The notes: generated by a model not told the origin, from the sequence alone. Counted from the first letter of the stretch, positions 17,631 to 27,411 are shown. The stretch is DNA of 64,000 nt from Vogesella indigofera (GCF_028548395.1 NZ_JAQQLA010000007.1:190833-254832); one strand, 5' to 3'. Program-made: numbers and translations.

Positions 17631-18955
17631 GCGTTGGCCTCGACCGGTGTTGCCACCACCGCCTGGTTGACCACCCGCAGCTCGCGTTGCGGGTACGGGA
17701 TCTGCACATGGTGCTGCTTGAACAGCTGCCAGATGCGCAGGTTGATGTCGGAGCGTAGGCCGGCGATGCCGTTTTCCGGATCCTTCACCCACAGCCCGAT
17801 TTCCAGATTGATGCCGGACTCGGCAAAGGCGGTGACAAAGGCGTTCGGTGCCGGCTCGGTCATCACCCGCGGGTGCTCGGCGGCCTCGCGCAGCAGGCGC
17901 TGCGCCAGTTCCAGATCGGTGTCGTAGGCGACCTGGATCGGCATGCTGATCCAGATCTGCTTGTCGGTATAGGACTGGTTGATCACGGTGTTGGCGATCA
18001 GCGCCTCGTTCGGCACCAGCACCTCGCTGCCGTCCAGCCCCTTCAGCACCACGTAGCGCGCGGTGATCTTGCTGACGTAGCCGACGCGGCCGTCGACCAT
18101 CAACCGGTCGCCGATGCGGATGGAGCGGTCGAGCAGGATGATGAAGCCGGACACGTAGTTGCTGGCGATCTTCTGCAAGCCGAAACCGAGGCCGACACCC
18201 AGCGCGCCGCCGAATACCGACAGCACGGTGAGGTCGATGCCGACGATCGGCAGCGCCACCATCACCGCACCGATGATCAGCAGCGTGCGCGCCAGCTTGC
18301 TGATCACGAAGCGCAGGTTCATGTCGATGTCGCCGAGCTTCATCACCCGCTTCTCGATCAGCTTGCTGACCCACAGCGCACCGACCAGGATCACCGACAC
18401 CCACAGCAGCGCCGACAGGATCATCAGCAGGTTCAGCTCGTTCTTGCCGACGCGGAAGCGCACCGACTCCAGCCAGCTCAGCGCCAGCGTATCGATGCCG
18501 GTCACCCACGCGGCAAAGGCCAGCCACAGCAGCATCGCCAGCAGGTGCTCCGAGTGGCGCTCCACTTTGCCCTCCGGCAGCGCGTGGCGCACGATGGCGG
18601 TCAGCACCCGGATCAGCGACAGCCAGAACAGCAGCGTCGCCGACAGCATCAGGATCACCGACGACTGTCCCTGCAGCAGCTGCCAGCCCAGCGCCAGCGC
18701 CTGGGTCAGCAACTGCGCCGACAGCGGATACACCAGCCGGTACAGCAGGTATTTGCCGAACGGCCACTCCTGCGCCTGCGCGGTCTGGAAATAGCGGCGG
18801 TACAGCTGCCGCGCCCACAGCCAGGCGCACAGCAAGGCGGCGACGCCGACCAGCAGTTCCTGCCAGCCGGTTTCGCCCTGGATCACCTGGCCCAGCCGGT
18901 GCAGGGTGACCCCCGGCGTCCAGCCGTCCAGCATGTCATTCACGGTATTGATCAT
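17627..18955 (-). CDS. Mechanosensitive ion channel, MscS family
   Basis: A 442-aa inner-membrane channel with at least five hydrophobic segments before the conserved MscS pore helix ([30 protein letters not shown], residues ~258-287). The beta domain follows ([29 protein letters not shown]). It is larger than E. coli MscS (286 aa), like the YbiO/YnaI intermediate class. It opens under membrane tension to release solutes in hypo-osmotic shock (family knowledge). Its ATG overlaps the lolD stop at 18952-18955 and its stop overlaps the regulator start. Confidence 0.9.
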   Translation of the reverse strand: MINTVNDMLDGWTPGVTLHRLGQVIQGETGWQELLVGVAALLCAWLWARQLYRRYFQTAQAQEWPFGKYLLYRLVYPLSAQLLTQALALGWQLLQGQSSVILMLSATLLFWLSLIRVLTAIVRHALPEGKVERHSEHLLAMLLWLAFAAWVTGIDTLALSWLESVRFRVGKNELNLLMILSALLWVSVILVGALWVSKLIEKRVMKLGDIDMNLRFVISKLARTLLIIGAVMVALPIVGIDLTVLSVFGGALGVGLGFGLQKIASNYVSGFIILLDRSIRIGDRLMVDGRVGYVSKITARYVVLKGLDGSEVLVPNEALIANTVINQSYTDKQIWISMPIQVAYDTDLELAQRLLREAAEHPRVMTEPAPNAFVTAFAESGINLEIGLWVKDPENGIAGLRSDINLRIWQLFKQHHVQIPYPQRELRVVNQAVVATPVEANA

Positions 18956-19650
18956 GTTTCGTGCTCAAGGTTGGCCGCAACGCTCAGGCCTTGCGGCGTC
19001 AGGGTCAGCACCTTGCCGACGCGGTGTGCCAGCGCGTGATCATGGGTGACGATGATCAGGCTGGTACCCAGCGTGCGGTTCAGTTCCAGCATCAGCTCGA
19101 ACACCGCCTCGGCATTGGCGCGGTCAAGGTTGCCGGTCGGCTCGTCGGCCAGCAGGCAGGCCGGATTGGTCACCAGCGCGCGCGCCATCGCCGCACGCTG
19201 CCGCTCGCCGCCGGACAGCTCGCCCGGTTTGTGCTGCAACCGCGCGCCGAGTCCGACGCGCTCCAGCATCGCCTGCGCCGCCAGCGCCGCTTCGTGACGC
19301 GGCGTGCGCCGGATCAACAGCGGCATCATCACGTTTTCCAGCGCGCTGAATTCCGGCAGCAGGTGGTGGAACTGGTAGACAAAGCCGAGGCTGCGGTTGC
19401 GCAGCTCGCCCAGCTTCTGCTCGGACAGGCTGCCGATCGCCTGCCCCATCAGCAGCACCTCGCCGCTGGTGGGGCGGTCCAGCCCGCCAAGCAGGTGCAG
19501 CAGCGTGCTCTTGCCCGAGCCGGAAGCGCCGACGATGGCCAGGCGTTCGCCTTGCTGCACCGACAGGTTGATACCGGCGAGCACGCTGACGTCGAGCTCG
19601 CCCTCACGATAGACACGCCCCAGATCGCGGCAGGACAGGACTTCACTCAT
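18952..19650 (-). CDS. lolD: LolD, lipoprotein-releasing ABC ATPase
   Basis: ATPase (232 aa) of the LolCDE complex, which detaches lipoproteins from the inner membrane for transfer to LolA. Walker [11 protein letters not shown]-loop in [22 protein letters not shown] (the FQxHHLLPEF block typical of LolD), signature LSGGERQR, Walker [13 protein letters not shown]. The start at 19650 overlaps the permease end by 8 bases; the longer frame to 19740 lies inside lolC. The last codons contain a copy of the uptake-like word (18969, encoding VAANL). Confidence 0.94.
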   Translation of the reverse strand: MSEVLSCRDLGRVYREGELDVSVLAGINLSVQQGERLAIVGASGSGKSTLLHLLGGLDRPTSGEVLLMGQAIGSLSEQKLGELRNRSLGFVYQFHHLLPEFSALENVMMPLLIRRTPRHEAALAAQAMLERVGLGARLQHKPGELSGGERQRAAMARALVTNPACLLADEPTGNLDRANAEAVFELMLELNRTLGTSLIIVTHDHALAHRVGKVLTLTPQGLSVAANLEHET

Positions 19651-20890
19651 AACGCAGTGCCTCCGCCGGGCGGGTACGCGCCGCGCGCCAGCTTGGATAC
19701 AGGGTCGCCAGCAGCGACAACACCAGGGAAATGACGGCAATGGTGACCACGTCCGACAGCTGTACCTGCGACGGCAGGTAGTCGATCAGGTACACCTCGC
19801 TGGACAGCAGGCGCATGCCGAGCACGCTTTCGATCGCTGGCAGGATCACGTCCAGGTTGAAAGCCAGCAGCAGGCCGCCGGCGACGCCGCTGAGGGTGCC
19901 AAGCACGCCGGCCACCGAGCCCTGGATCATGAAGATCTGCATGATGCTGGCCGGGCTGGCACCCAGGGTGCGCAGGATGGCGATGTCGGCCTGCTTGTCG
20001 GTGACCACCATCACCAGCGTCGACACCAAGTTGAACGCCGCCACCGCCACGATCAGCGTCAGGATGATGAACATCATCCGTTTCTCGATCTGCACCGCGC
20101 GGAAGTAGTTGCTGTTCATGTCGGTCCAGTCGCTGGCCACCTGGTTGGCCGCCAGCTGGCCGTTCAACACCGCCTTGACCTGCGGCGCCTGCAGTGGGTC
20201 GTCCAGCTTCAGCCGCACGCCGGACACGTCTTGCCCCATGCGAAACAGCACCTGCGCGTCGCGCAGGTGGATCATCGCCAGCGACGAGTCGTACTCGAAC
20301 ATGCCGATCTTGAACACGCCGGTGACGGTGAACTGCTTCAGGCGCGGCATCATGCCGGCGGGAGTGACATTACCCTGCGGCGTGATCAGCGTCACCTTGT
20401 CGCCCACCTCCACTCCCAGCGCCCGCGCCAGCTCGTAGCCGAGCAGGATGCCAAACTTGCCCGGCTGCAGGTCGGTCAGCTTGCCGCGCTGCATCTGCTG
20501 GCCGAGGTCGATGACCTTGTCTTCCTGCTGCGGCACGATGCCGCGCACCATGGCGCCGCGTACCGCGCCGCCGCTGGACAGCAGGCCCTGGGCGTTGACG
20601 TAGGGTGCGGCGGCCAGCACGTGCGGCTGCCGTGTGAGCGTTGCGGCCAACGTTGGCCAGCCGGCGACGCGGCCGTCATAGCTGCCGACCTCGACATGCG
20701 ACACCACCGACAGCATGCGACCGCGGATTTCCTGCTGGAAGCCGTTCATCACTGACAGCACCACGATCAGCGCGGCCACCCCCAGCGCGATGCCCAGCAC
20801 CGACATCAGAGAGATGAAGGAAATAAAACCGTTACGACGCCGCGCGCGCAGGTAGCGCAGCCCGACAAACATCTCGAAAGGAAAAGACAT
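19643..20890 (-). CDS. lolC: LolC/LolE-type lipoprotein-releasing permease
   Basis: A 415-aa inner-membrane permease with the LolC/E architecture: N-terminal TM after [27 protein letters not shown], a ~220-residue periplasmic domain, then three TM helices in the C-terminal FtsX-like region ([22 protein letters not shown] ... [23 protein letters not shown]). Only one such permease is present beside lolD, consistent with organisms that use a single LolF-like homodimer instead of LolC plus LolE. First gene of the chain that continues through lolD to nudB. Confidence 0.92.
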   Translation of the reverse strand: MSFPFEMFVGLRYLRARRRNGFISFISLMSVLGIALGVAALIVVLSVMNGFQQEIRGRMLSVVSHVEVGSYDGRVAGWPTLAATLTRQPHVLAAAPYVNAQGLLSSGGAVRGAMVRGIVPQQEDKVIDLGQQMQRGKLTDLQPGKFGILLGYELARALGVEVGDKVTLITPQGNVTPAGMMPRLKQFTVTGVFKIGMFEYDSSLAMIHLRDAQVLFRMGQDVSGVRLKLDDPLQAPQVKAVLNGQLAANQVASDWTDMNSNYFRAVQIEKRMMFIILTLIVAVAAFNLVSTLVMVVTDKQADIAILRTLGASPASIMQIFMIQGSVAGVLGTLSGVAGGLLLAFNLDVILPAIESVLGMRLLSSEVYLIDYLPSQVQLSDVVTIAVISLVLSLLATLYPSWRAARTRPAEALRYE

Positions 20891-20901
20891 CGATACCTTG
20901 C

Positions 20902-21114
20902 TCAGGATTGGTAGGGGTTTTCCAGGCGCTGCATCATGTCCACCAGGAACGCGCGCACCTGCTGTTCATCGCAGCCCATCAGGATGGCGTCCTCGAACGC
21001 GTCCTGCGCCATCTGGCCCAGTTCCTGCAGATTTTCCGTCATCACCTTGATCTTCTCGGTGCAGGACACCACGCTGCCGTCCGGGGCATACCAGGTGGGA
21101 AGTTGCAAACTCAT
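20902..21114 (-). CDS. Small conserved-looking hypothetical protein, 70 aa
   Basis: A 70-residue soluble protein (MSLQLPTWYAPDGSVVSCTEKIKV...) with a helical, acidic middle and one CTEK and one GCDEQQ segment. I do not recognise a named family, but it is separated from lolC by only 11 bases and has a proper ATG, so it is likely the first cistron of that operon. The NlpC/P60 terminator lies just upstream, so its promoter must be in 21115-21160 or overlap that hairpin. Confidence 0.65.
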   Translation of the reverse strand: MSLQLPTWYAPDGSVVSCTEKIKVMTENLQELGQMAQDAFEDAILMGCDEQQVRAFLVDMMQRLENPYQS

Positions 21115-21132
21115 GACCGTTTTACCTTGCTG

Positions 21133-21163
21133 AAAAAGCCTGCAGCCCGCAATCCGGGCTGCA
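21133..21163 (-). terminator. Terminator of the NlpC/P60 gene
   Basis: TGCAGCCCG / CGGGCTGCA stem with a short loop, followed on the minus strand by GGCTTTTTC. A second smaller hairpin (GGGATGG / CCATCCC) lies at about 21174-21197. Confidence 0.75.
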
Positions 21164-21210
21164 ATCTAGAAAGGGGATGGATAGTTGCCATCCCGAAATG
21201 TTCCGTCCGT

Positions 21211-21978
21211 TCAGTCCGGTTTTTTCTTTTTGCGCGTGTTCTGCTCGCTTTTCTTGCGACTGGCGGGCTTGCGCTCCGCTTCCTGCTCGCGCGCCGCCTT
21301 GCGCCGTTCGGCGCGGGTGCTGCTCCTGCCCTTCTTCTCCGCGGCCGGTTTGTCGGCCGATTTCTTGTCGGCAGCCTTCTTCTCGGCCACTTTTTTCTCT
21401 GCTGGCGGCCTGTCGTTCGCCGCGCGCGCCGGCACCGGTTCTTTCCACTCGCTACCGCCACGGTTCACCCGCCGGGCGCCATTGAAGCGTTGCGACCAGT
21501 AGCTGTTGGCCATGTTGACTACCTCCACCGACTTGCCGGTGCGGGGCGAATGAATGAACTTGTTGCCGCCCAGATAGAGGCCGACGTGGGAATACTGGAA
21601 ACCGCGCGTGTTGTAAAACACCAGATCACCCGGCGCCAGCTCGTCGCGCTCGATCACGCGACCGGCGCGCGCCATCTCGGCCGAGGTGCGCGGCAGGTTG
21701 ACGCGCAGGGACTTGCGGAATACGTACTGGATGAAACCGGAGCAGTCGAGGCCGGTTTCCGGACTGCTGCCGCCAAAACGGTAGGCCACACCCATCAGGC
21801 TCATTGCCTGCAGCAGCAGGTCACCCACGGCTTCTTCGCCCGGCGCGGCAAACTGGGCAATCGGATCGGCGAAAATACCCAGATTCGGCTTGTTGCCCGC
21901 CCCGGACTCCGGTTCGGCATGGGCAAACGACATAAATCCGGCCAAAATGATGGCAAACAGGTGAAGATGCAATTTCAT
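21211..21978 (-). CDS. NlpC/P60-family peptidoglycan endopeptidase with basic tail
   Basis: A 255-aa secreted hydrolase. Signal peptide MKLHLHLFAIILAGFMSFAHA, then the NlpC/P60 domain: catalytic Cys in GLDCSGFIQYVF, His in YSHVGLYLGGNKFIHSPRTG. These enzymes cut D-glutamyl-meso-diaminopimelate bonds in peptidoglycan. The last ~80 residues are a low-complexity Lys/Ala/Arg-rich tail with repeated EKK, DKK and RKK units, unusual for this family and possibly for binding anionic wall or membrane polymers. The start at 21978 was chosen for the signal peptide; the ribosome binding site is weak. Divergent from the UbiB-family gene. Confidence 0.87.
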   Translation of the reverse strand: MKLHLHLFAIILAGFMSFAHAEPESGAGNKPNLGIFADPIAQFAAPGEEAVGDLLLQAMSLMGVAYRFGGSSPETGLDCSGFIQYVFRKSLRVNLPRTSAEMARAGRVIERDELAPGDLVFYNTRGFQYSHVGLYLGGNKFIHSPRTGKSVEVVNMANSYWSQRFNGARRVNRGGSEWKEPVPARAANDRPPAEKKVAEKKAADKKSADKPAAEKKGRSSTRAERRKAAREQEAERKPASRKKSEQNTRKKKKPD

Positions 21979-22038
21979 AGGCTTGCACTGTAACGAAGCG
22001 ATGCGGCACTGTAAAGCCGCCATAACGGGTCAGAAAAA

Positions 22039-23721
22039 ATGCTCAGAGAAACATTGATAGCCATGCGCGACTTGCCCCGCCTGCGCGAAATCAGCGCGGT
22101 GCTGTTCAAGCACGGACTGGGTGAATTCGTGCAGCGCTTGCGGCTGCCGGCGGCGGTGGAAAAGGCCGGCGAGTGGTTCAACCTGCGCCTTCCGGACAGC
22201 GCCGACGCCATCCCCGCCCCCATCCGCGTCCGCCTCGCCTTCGAGGAGCTGGGCCCCACCTTCATCAAGCTGGGCCAGATCCTGTCTACCCGCGTTGACC
22301 TGTTCGCGCCGGAATGGATCAATGAATTCGAAAAGCTGCAAAATACCGTGCCGCCAATACCGGAGGCACTGCTGGCGCCCTACCTGCAACAAGTGCTGGG
22401 CGAGGCGCCGGAGACACTGTTCGCCAGCTTCGACATGGTGCCGATCGGTTCGGCCTCCATCGCGCAGGTGCACCGCGCCACGCTGCACGACGGCAGCGAG
22501 GTGGTGGTCAAGCTGCGCCGCCCCGGCATCGTGCAGAAAGTCGATGCCGACTTGCGCATCCTGGAGCATCTGGCCCACCTGATCGAGCTGGAGTTCCCCG
22601 ACGCACGCCGTTTCATGCCGTCCGACATCGTGGCGCAGTTTGCCCGTTCGCTGAAGCGCGAGTTGGATCTGGCCGCCGAAGCCCGCAATATGGAGCGCTT
22701 TGCCCGCGACTTTGCCGAGGATCCCTATATCCGCATTCCCAAGGTGTACTGGGAGTACACCCGTGCCGACGTCAACGTGCAGGACTTCATCGACGGCTTC
22801 AGCGCCTCGCCGGTCAGCGCGCTGCCGGCGGCGGGGCTGGATCCGTCGCAGCTGGCGCGACGCGGTGCCGACGCGGTGCTGAAGATGATCCTGCTCAACG
22901 GCTACTTCCACGCCGATCCGCACCCCGGCAACGTCATCTTCCTGCCGGAAGACCGCATCGCCTTCATCGACTTCGGCATGGTTGGCCGCCTGTCGCACCG
23001 TCGCCGCGACGAAATCGTCGACCTGCTGGCGGCGATGGCGCAGCGCGACGAGCACGCGATGATGGGAGTGCTGATCGGCTGGACCGGCAGCGTGCCGGTG
23101 GACGAGGAGCAGTTTGCCGAGGACATCGGCGAGATTTTCTTCCAGTACGATCACGTAGTGCTGAAGGATCTCAACATGTCGCAGCTGATCAACGACCTGA
23201 TGGCGCTGATCCGCAACCACGGCATCCTGCTGCCGGCGGACATGGCGATGCTGTTCAAGGCGCTGATCACGCTGGAGGGGCTGGGACGGCAGCTGGAACC
23301 GCAATTCCAGCTGGTGGAACACCTCACCCCGTTCGTGCGCAAGCTGATCATCGAGCGCTACCGTCCGGAGGCACTGCTCAAGCGGGGCCGCGAAACGCTG
23401 AGCGACGGCTTTGCCATGCTGGCCAGCCTGCCGCGCGACATCATCCGTATCGGCCGCGACATCAAGCACGGCAAATTCCGCATCAATCTCGACCTGAAGC
23501 GACTGGAGCAGTTCGGTCACCAGCTGGACAAGAGCGTCAACCGGCTGACGATGGGCATCGTCACCGGCTGCCTGATCATCGGCTCCTCGATCGTGATGAC
23601 AGTGGATGGCGGGCCAACCCTGTTCGGCCTGCCGCTGTTCGGCTTTCTCGGCTTCATGGTGGCGTTCTTCAACAGCATGTGGCTGATCTGGTCGATCTGG
23701 CTGGCCGGCAAGGAGTTCTAG
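22039..23721 (+). CDS. UbiB/ABC1 (AarF) family atypical kinase
   Basis: A 560-aa protein of the UbiB/AarF/COQ8 family, needed in proteobacteria for ubiquinone synthesis. The diagnostic KxGQ block is in FIKLGQILSTRVD (residues ~80-92). The ATP site shows AQVHRATLHDG, VVVKLRRPGI, HADPHPGNV and FIDFGMVG. Two C-terminal TM helices (LTMGIVTGCLIIGSSIVMT and LFGFLGFMVAFFNSMWLIW) anchor it. Other ubi genes are not adjacent, so it may be a UbiB paralogue rather than the essential copy; I leave the symbol empty. An uptake-like core lies in FGMVGRLSH (22980). Confidence 0.88.
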   Translation: MLRETLIAMRDLPRLREISAVLFKHGLGEFVQRLRLPAAVEKAGEWFNLRLPDSADAIPAPIRVRLAFEELGPTFIKLGQILSTRVDLFAPEWINEFEKLQNTVPPIPEALLAPYLQQVLGEAPETLFASFDMVPIGSASIAQVHRATLHDGSEVVVKLRRPGIVQKVDADLRILEHLAHLIELEFPDARRFMPSDIVAQFARSLKRELDLAAEARNMERFARDFAEDPYIRIPKVYWEYTRADVNVQDFIDGFSASPVSALPAAGLDPSQLARRGADAVLKMILLNGYFHADPHPGNVIFLPEDRIAFIDFGMVGRLSHRRRDEIVDLLAAMAQRDEHAMMGVLIGWTGSVPVDEEQFAEDIGEIFFQYDHVVLKDLNMSQLINDLMALIRNHGILLPADMAMLFKALITLEGLGRQLEPQFQLVEHLTPFVRKLIIERYRPEALLKRGRETLSDGFAMLASLPRDIIRIGRDIKHGKFRINLDLKRLEQFGHQLDKSVNRLTMGIVTGCLIIGSSIVMTVDGGPTLFGLPLFGFLGFMVAFFNSMWLIWSIWLAGKEF

Positions 23722-23782
23722 GCTACTGCTTTGGCATAAATGCAACGGAGGCGGCGGCCATGCAACTTTGAGTTGCATTTGC

Positions 23783-23802
23783 AAATGAGAATAAATATCA
23801 TT
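23783..23802 (+). promoter_or_regulatory. Fur box
   Basis: AAATGAGAATAAATATCATT closely follows the Fur consensus of NAT triplets (GATAATGATAATCATTATC). It sits 28 bases before the start codon of the DUF2325 gene, where a repressor would cover the promoter. Iron repression of that gene is inferred. Confidence 0.7.
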
Positions 23803-23829
23803 GTTAAAAATACAGTGAAAGGTCTCATC

Positions 23830-24162
23830 ATGAATGCAATGCTGGTCGGCGCCGATACACTGGGCAATATTCCTGGCGTACTGGACAACTTCGGTATCTC
23901 CATCAACAAGCACCTCAGCGGGCGCAACAGCTCGCACCAGCGCAAGGTGGACCGCCTGCCGGCAGGCACCGACCTGCTGATCCTGTTCACCGATTTCCTC
24001 GGCCACAACGTGATGAAGCATTTCCGCCAGCTGGCTAACGAGGAGAACATCCGTTTCATCGCCTGCCGCCGCTCGGTGTGCTCGCTCAAACAGTCGCTGG
24101 AATGTGTCGGTCTGTCCGAGCGCTGCGCCAGCTGTCCCAATGCCTGCCACCGCAAGCACTAG
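23830..24162 (+). CDS. DUF2325-domain protein, Fur-box controlled
   Basis: A 110-aa protein of the DUF2325 family (function unknown). The family core is MLVGADTLGNIPGVLDNFGI ... DLLILFTDFLGHNVMKHFRQLANEENI. The C-terminus is rich in cysteine (CRRSVCSLKQSLECVGLSERCASCPNAC, six Cys), which could bind metal or an Fe-S cluster. The start at 23830 (AAAGG upstream) is preferred; an in-frame extension would run over the Fur box. The upstream Fur box suggests expression under iron starvation. It forms a single-gene unit ended by a perfect-stem terminator. Confidence 0.8.
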   Translation: MNAMLVGADTLGNIPGVLDNFGISINKHLSGRNSSHQRKVDRLPAGTDLLILFTDFLGHNVMKHFRQLANEENIRFIACRRSVCSLKQSLECVGLSERCASCPNACHRKH

Positions 24163-24180
24163 GCCCGGAACACAAGCCAA

Positions 24181-24217
24181 ACAAAACGCCCGGATCGTCA
24201 CGATCCGGGCGTTTTGT
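24181..24217. terminator. Bidirectional terminator
   Basis: A perfect 17-bp stem (ACAAAACGCCCGGATCG and its complement) with a TCA loop and flanking A/T tracts lies between the convergent DUF2325 gene and the chemoreceptor gene. Confidence 0.9.
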
Positions 24218-24230
24218 CATCGGTGGCGTA

Positions 24231-26030
24231 TCAGTCTGCCTGCAGCAGCGCCGACGGGTCGAAACCGACCCGGATCGCGCCCCAGTGCCGGCCGGCCAGC
24301 CGGATCGGCAACGCAATCTCCGACAGAATCTCGCCGGTGTCGCGCATATAGGTCTGCAGCAGGAACGGCTGGGTGTTCTTCGCCGACTTGATGCCGGTCG
24401 GATCGTTGAAGATACGCTTGTCGCGGCTGCCGACCAGATCCTGCTGCAGGTCGCCGGTCAGCGGCTTGGAATAGAAGCTGTTGTGGGTCGGCGCATAGCC
24501 GTTGGTATCGACCAGCAGGCAGAAACGGCCGCCGTTGGTCTTCTGCACCACCTGGTCGTAGATCTTCTGCAGTGCCGGGGCCAGCTTGTCGTCGTAGGCG
24601 GTATGGAATTTCGCCGGATTGGAGCCGGGAATCGGCTGGTAGCGCTGGTCGAAGATGTTGAGACCCTCGCCCTGTGCCCGCTCCAGCATTTCCGCCAGGT
24701 TATCGCGGGCGTGACGGGCAACGCCGATCACCGCATCCAGCTCGCCCTCGCCGATCACGAAGCGCGACACCAGCTCCTGCACCTGCTCCGCCGCCACCGA
24801 TAGCTTCACCGACACGTCTTCCGACTGTGCCAGGTGCGTGGACACCACCGTGCTCAGGCCGTGGATTTCCGAGACATTGCGGTTGACCTGCAGGTTGGTG
24901 CCGGCAAACAGCTCCATGGTGCCGGCGATTTCGGTCAGGCCGCTGGCCATGTTTTCAAAATCGCTCATCATGCGGCCGAAGTGCTGCGAGGAACGATTGA
25001 CCACGTCCAGCGCCTGCGCGGTATCGGTATTGATTCGCGCGGTCGCCTCCTGGGTGTGCGACACCAGATTGAGCATGCCGTCGATGTTGCCGGAGATTTC
25101 CTCGGTCGCAACTCGTACCCGCTCCGCCAGCTTGCGCACCTCGTCGGCCACCACCGCAAAACCGCGACCGGATTCGCCGGCGCGTGCCGCCTCGATCGCC
25201 GCATTCAGCGCCAACAGGTTGGTCTGTTCCGAGATGTCCTTGATCAGGTCGACAATGGTCTTGATGCTGGCCGAGCGGTTGTTCAGCTCTACCACGGTGG
25301 TGTTGAAGGCGCCGACACGGCCGCTGATCTCGCCTATCCGCGTCGCGGCGTCCTGCAGCTCGGCGTAGGATTCGCGCGCCATCGCCAGGTTGCCGACGGT
25401 AGTGGTGGAAATCGACTGCGTTTCGGCCGACACTTGGTTGATGCCGGCGGTGGTCTTGTCGCTGGAATCACGCACCTGGCTGGCCAGCTCCGCCTGTTGC
25501 TGGGCGCTGCTCAGCGACTCGCCGATATTCTTGCGGGTGCGGGTGGAGTCCATCGCAATGCGGATGGTCATGATGCGCACATTGCTGATGATCTCGCGCA
25601 TCTTCTTCAGGAATTCGTTATAGGACAGCGACAGGTCGCGGATCTCGTCGTAGGTGATGGTCGGGATCTCGCGCGACAGGTCGCCCTCGCCGGCGCCGAT
25701 CTCGCGGAAGATGGCGATGATCATTTGCAGTGGCCGCACGATCAGGAAGCGCAGATACCAGACCATGAAGGCGATGAACACCAGCGACACGCACCAGATG
25801 GCAAACGACCAGATCATGGTCTTGTCCAGCAGCGAGAAGATTTGCTGGCGGATCGGCTCGGTCAGCTCCTGGCCACCGACCAGCTGGCGGATGTCGTCCA
25901 GCGCCAGGTAAACGTAGGCAATCAGGATCAATTGAAACAGGCTGATGAAGAAAAAGCTGCACAGTTTCTTGGTCAGCGAGTTCCAGAACGATTTTTCCAT
26001 CAGGTAATAAGTCCGCCAGAACCAATTCAT
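24231..26030 (-). CDS. Methyl-accepting chemotaxis protein with C-terminal sensor-like domain
   Basis: A 599-aa chemoreceptor. Two TM helices (~24-45 and ~73-95) flank only a short periplasmic loop, so there is no normal external ligand domain. HAMP follows (~95-150). The signalling hairpin is [34 protein letters not shown] (~285-318). After the coiled coil, residues ~465-599 form an extra domain ([21 protein letters not shown] ... [26 protein letters not shown] ... [19 protein letters not shown]) resembling a cytoplasmic Cache/PAS sensor. It would thus sense an internal cue. Start at 26030 has AGGAG nine bases upstream. Confidence 0.88.
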   Translation of the reverse strand: MNWFWRTYYLMEKSFWNSLTKKLCSFFFISLFQLILIAYVYLALDDIRQLVGGQELTEPIRQQIFSLLDKTMIWSFAIWCVSLVFIAFMVWYLRFLIVRPLQMIIAIFREIGAGEGDLSREIPTITYDEIRDLSLSYNEFLKKMREIISNVRIMTIRIAMDSTRTRKNIGESLSSAQQQAELASQVRDSSDKTTAGINQVSAETQSISTTTVGNLAMARESYAELQDAATRIGEISGRVGAFNTTVVELNNRSASIKTIVDLIKDISEQTNLLALNAAIEAARAGESGRGFAVVADEVRKLAERVRVATEEISGNIDGMLNLVSHTQEATARINTDTAQALDVVNRSSQHFGRMMSDFENMASGLTEIAGTMELFAGTNLQVNRNVSEIHGLSTVVSTHLAQSEDVSVKLSVAAEQVQELVSRFVIGEGELDAVIGVARHARDNLAEMLERAQGEGLNIFDQRYQPIPGSNPAKFHTAYDDKLAPALQKIYDQVVQKTNGGRFCLLVDTNGYAPTHNSFYSKPLTGDLQQDLVGSRDKRIFNDPTGIKSAKNTQPFLLQTYMRDTGEILSEIALPIRLAGRHWGAIRVGFDPSALLQAD

Positions 26031-26127
26031 CCTTCATGTCTCCTGTTGCTAGCACGCGTGCTTATCTGCACTTATTGTCGGTCGTTTTTACACTGTTTCT
26101 GTGAAAAAATACAGCGGCCATCTTAAA

Positions 26128-26739
26128 TCAAATGACCGTCGTCAAGTGTGCGTCGGATCGTTGCCAGCACAGCCAATACTCGTCCGGTGCGAACACCGGC
26201 AAGGAGCCGGTCACCGGGGTTTGCTGGTACAGGATGAACCAGGGCTGCAGCAGCGCCTGCAGCTGGGCCAGCGCGACACCGAAGGGCGGACCTTTTAAGG
26301 TTGGCCGCAAGAAGAAGTAGCCAGCGAGATAGCCGCCCGGCTTCACCAGCTGCGCCATTTTCTCGGCATAGGCCGGCCAGCGCGATGGCGGCAACGCGCA
26401 CAGGAAGGCGCGCTCGTACACCCAATCCCAGCTGCCGTCGACCTCGCCACTGAAAAAATCGGCCTGCCGCACCAGCGGCGCCAGCGGACCGAGCTGCTGC
26501 CGCGCCCGCGCCACCGCCTCGGCACTGAAGTCGATCGCGGCCACCTGCAAGCCCTGGCGCTGCAGGTAAGCGACCTCGTAGCCGCTGCCGCAACCGGGCA
26601 GCAACACCGAATGAACCCGCGGCAGCAGCGTCGGCACCAGTGTGGCAAACCCGGCCGGCAGCTGACCGCTTTCCCACGGTGTGACCTGCTGCTGGTAACG
26701 GCTATCCCAGAATGAACTCAAGCTGCTGTCCTGCGCCAT
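26128..26739 (-). CDS. TPMT-family SAM-dependent methyltransferase
   Basis: A 203-aa class I methyltransferase of the thiopurine S-methyltransferase type. The SAM site is VLLPGCGSGYEVAYLQRQG (residues ~48-66). Other family blocks are FWDSRYQQQVTPWESGQLP at the N-terminus, DFFSG, YERAFLCALPP and LAGYFFL. In bacteria this group methylates small thiol, selenium or tellurium compounds; the substrate here is not deducible. The start at 26739 (MAQDSS) fits the family N-terminus better than the 20-codon longer frame. An uptake-like core is at 26299. Confidence 0.85.
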   Translation of the reverse strand: MAQDSSLSSFWDSRYQQQVTPWESGQLPAGFATLVPTLLPRVHSVLLPGCGSGYEVAYLQRQGLQVAAIDFSAEAVARARQQLGPLAPLVRQADFFSGEVDGSWDWVYERAFLCALPPSRWPAYAEKMAQLVKPGGYLAGYFFLRPTLKGPPFGVALAQLQALLQPWFILYQQTPVTGSLPVFAPDEYWLCWQRSDAHLTTVI

Positions 26740-26806
26740 GCGGTATCCCCTACTCCCGATTGAGCCGCTATCTTGCCGCCGATCGACAGGCGAAGACAAG
26801 GAACGC

Positions 26807-27211
26807 TCAGTTCAGCGGCGCGCGGTCCGCATCAAACAGGCAGTCCCAGAACAGGCGCAGCCAGTCGTTGCGGTACACCGGCAGCAGATAGCTGCGACCG
26901 TCGTGGGTCAACAGCGGCACATAGCCGCGACCCTGCCGCTGCTGCGGCCACCCTAGGGTGACCAGCAGCGACGGCGTCAGCGCCAGCCTGGCCTGCCGCT
27001 CAGTCGGCAGGATTGCCTGCAGCCGGCCGCCGCTCTGCATCGCCATCTGCAGCCAGACCTTGCGTCGTGACAGCTGTGCCTGGATCGCCGCACGCTGGGC
27101 GTCGCTGAGCGTCAGCCAGTCGGAGACCTCGGCAAAACTCCGGCCGCAACCGAAGCAGACCTCGTCGCCAACGGCGGTGGAGCAGACTCCGATACATGGC
27201 GTGGCGATCAT
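26807..27211 (-). CDS. DUF1289-family protein
   Basis: A 134-aa protein whose N-terminus is the short Cys-rich DUF1289 domain (TPCIGVCSTAVGDEVCFGCGRSFAEVSDWLTLSDAQRAAI, four Cys in a Cx3C / CxxC pattern). The ~85-residue C-terminal extension (from LQMAMQSGGRLQAIL) has no recognised domain. Start at 27211 is preceded by GGGAG. It follows tRNA-Pro and lies 67 bases before the methyltransferase gene in the same direction. Function unknown; metal binding is inferred from the cysteines. Confidence 0.8.
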   Translation of the reverse strand: MIATPCIGVCSTAVGDEVCFGCGRSFAEVSDWLTLSDAQRAAIQAQLSRRKVWLQMAMQSGGRLQAILPTERQARLALTPSLLVTLGWPQQRQGRGYVPLLTHDGRSYLLPVYRNDWLRLFWDCLFDADRAPLN

Positions 27212-27267
27212 GATGGCGGCTCCCGGTGGCTGATGAGGGGAAGAAATAAACAGTGCGGAGAAATGAT

Positions 27268-27295
27268 AAAGGCCACTTGCAAGCAAGTGGCCTTT
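27268..27295 (-). terminator. Hairpin terminator downstream of tRNA-Pro
   Basis: A 12-bp stem AAAGGCCACTTG / CAAGTGGCCTTT with a CAAG loop lies 12 bases past the tRNA 3' end. The following U-tract is weak (ATCATTTC). Confidence 0.75.
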
Positions 27296-27306
27296 GAATG
27301 ATTTTT

Positions 27307-27383
27307 TGGTCGGAGTGAAAGGATTCGAACCTTCGACCCCTTGCACCCCATGCAAGTGCGCTACCGGGCTGCGCCACACTCCG
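27307..27383 (-). tRNA. tRNA-Pro (anticodon GGG)
   Basis: The minus strand folds as a 77-nt cloverleaf: acceptor CGGAGTG / CACTCCG, D arm GCGCAGCCCGGTAGCGC, anticodon stem CTTGC / GCAAG with loop ATGGGGT (anticodon GGG), T arm with GGTTCGAATCC. The CCA end is encoded. Confidence 0.95.
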
Positions 27384-27411
27384 ACTCAAGGCAAAAATTA
27401 TAAACAGTTAT

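Noticed and set aside
27310..27383. tRNA-Met reading of the tRNA at 27.3 kb (loop begins with AT)
   Set aside because: The seven-base loop ATGGGGT places GGG as the anticodon, and the body matches proline tRNAs.
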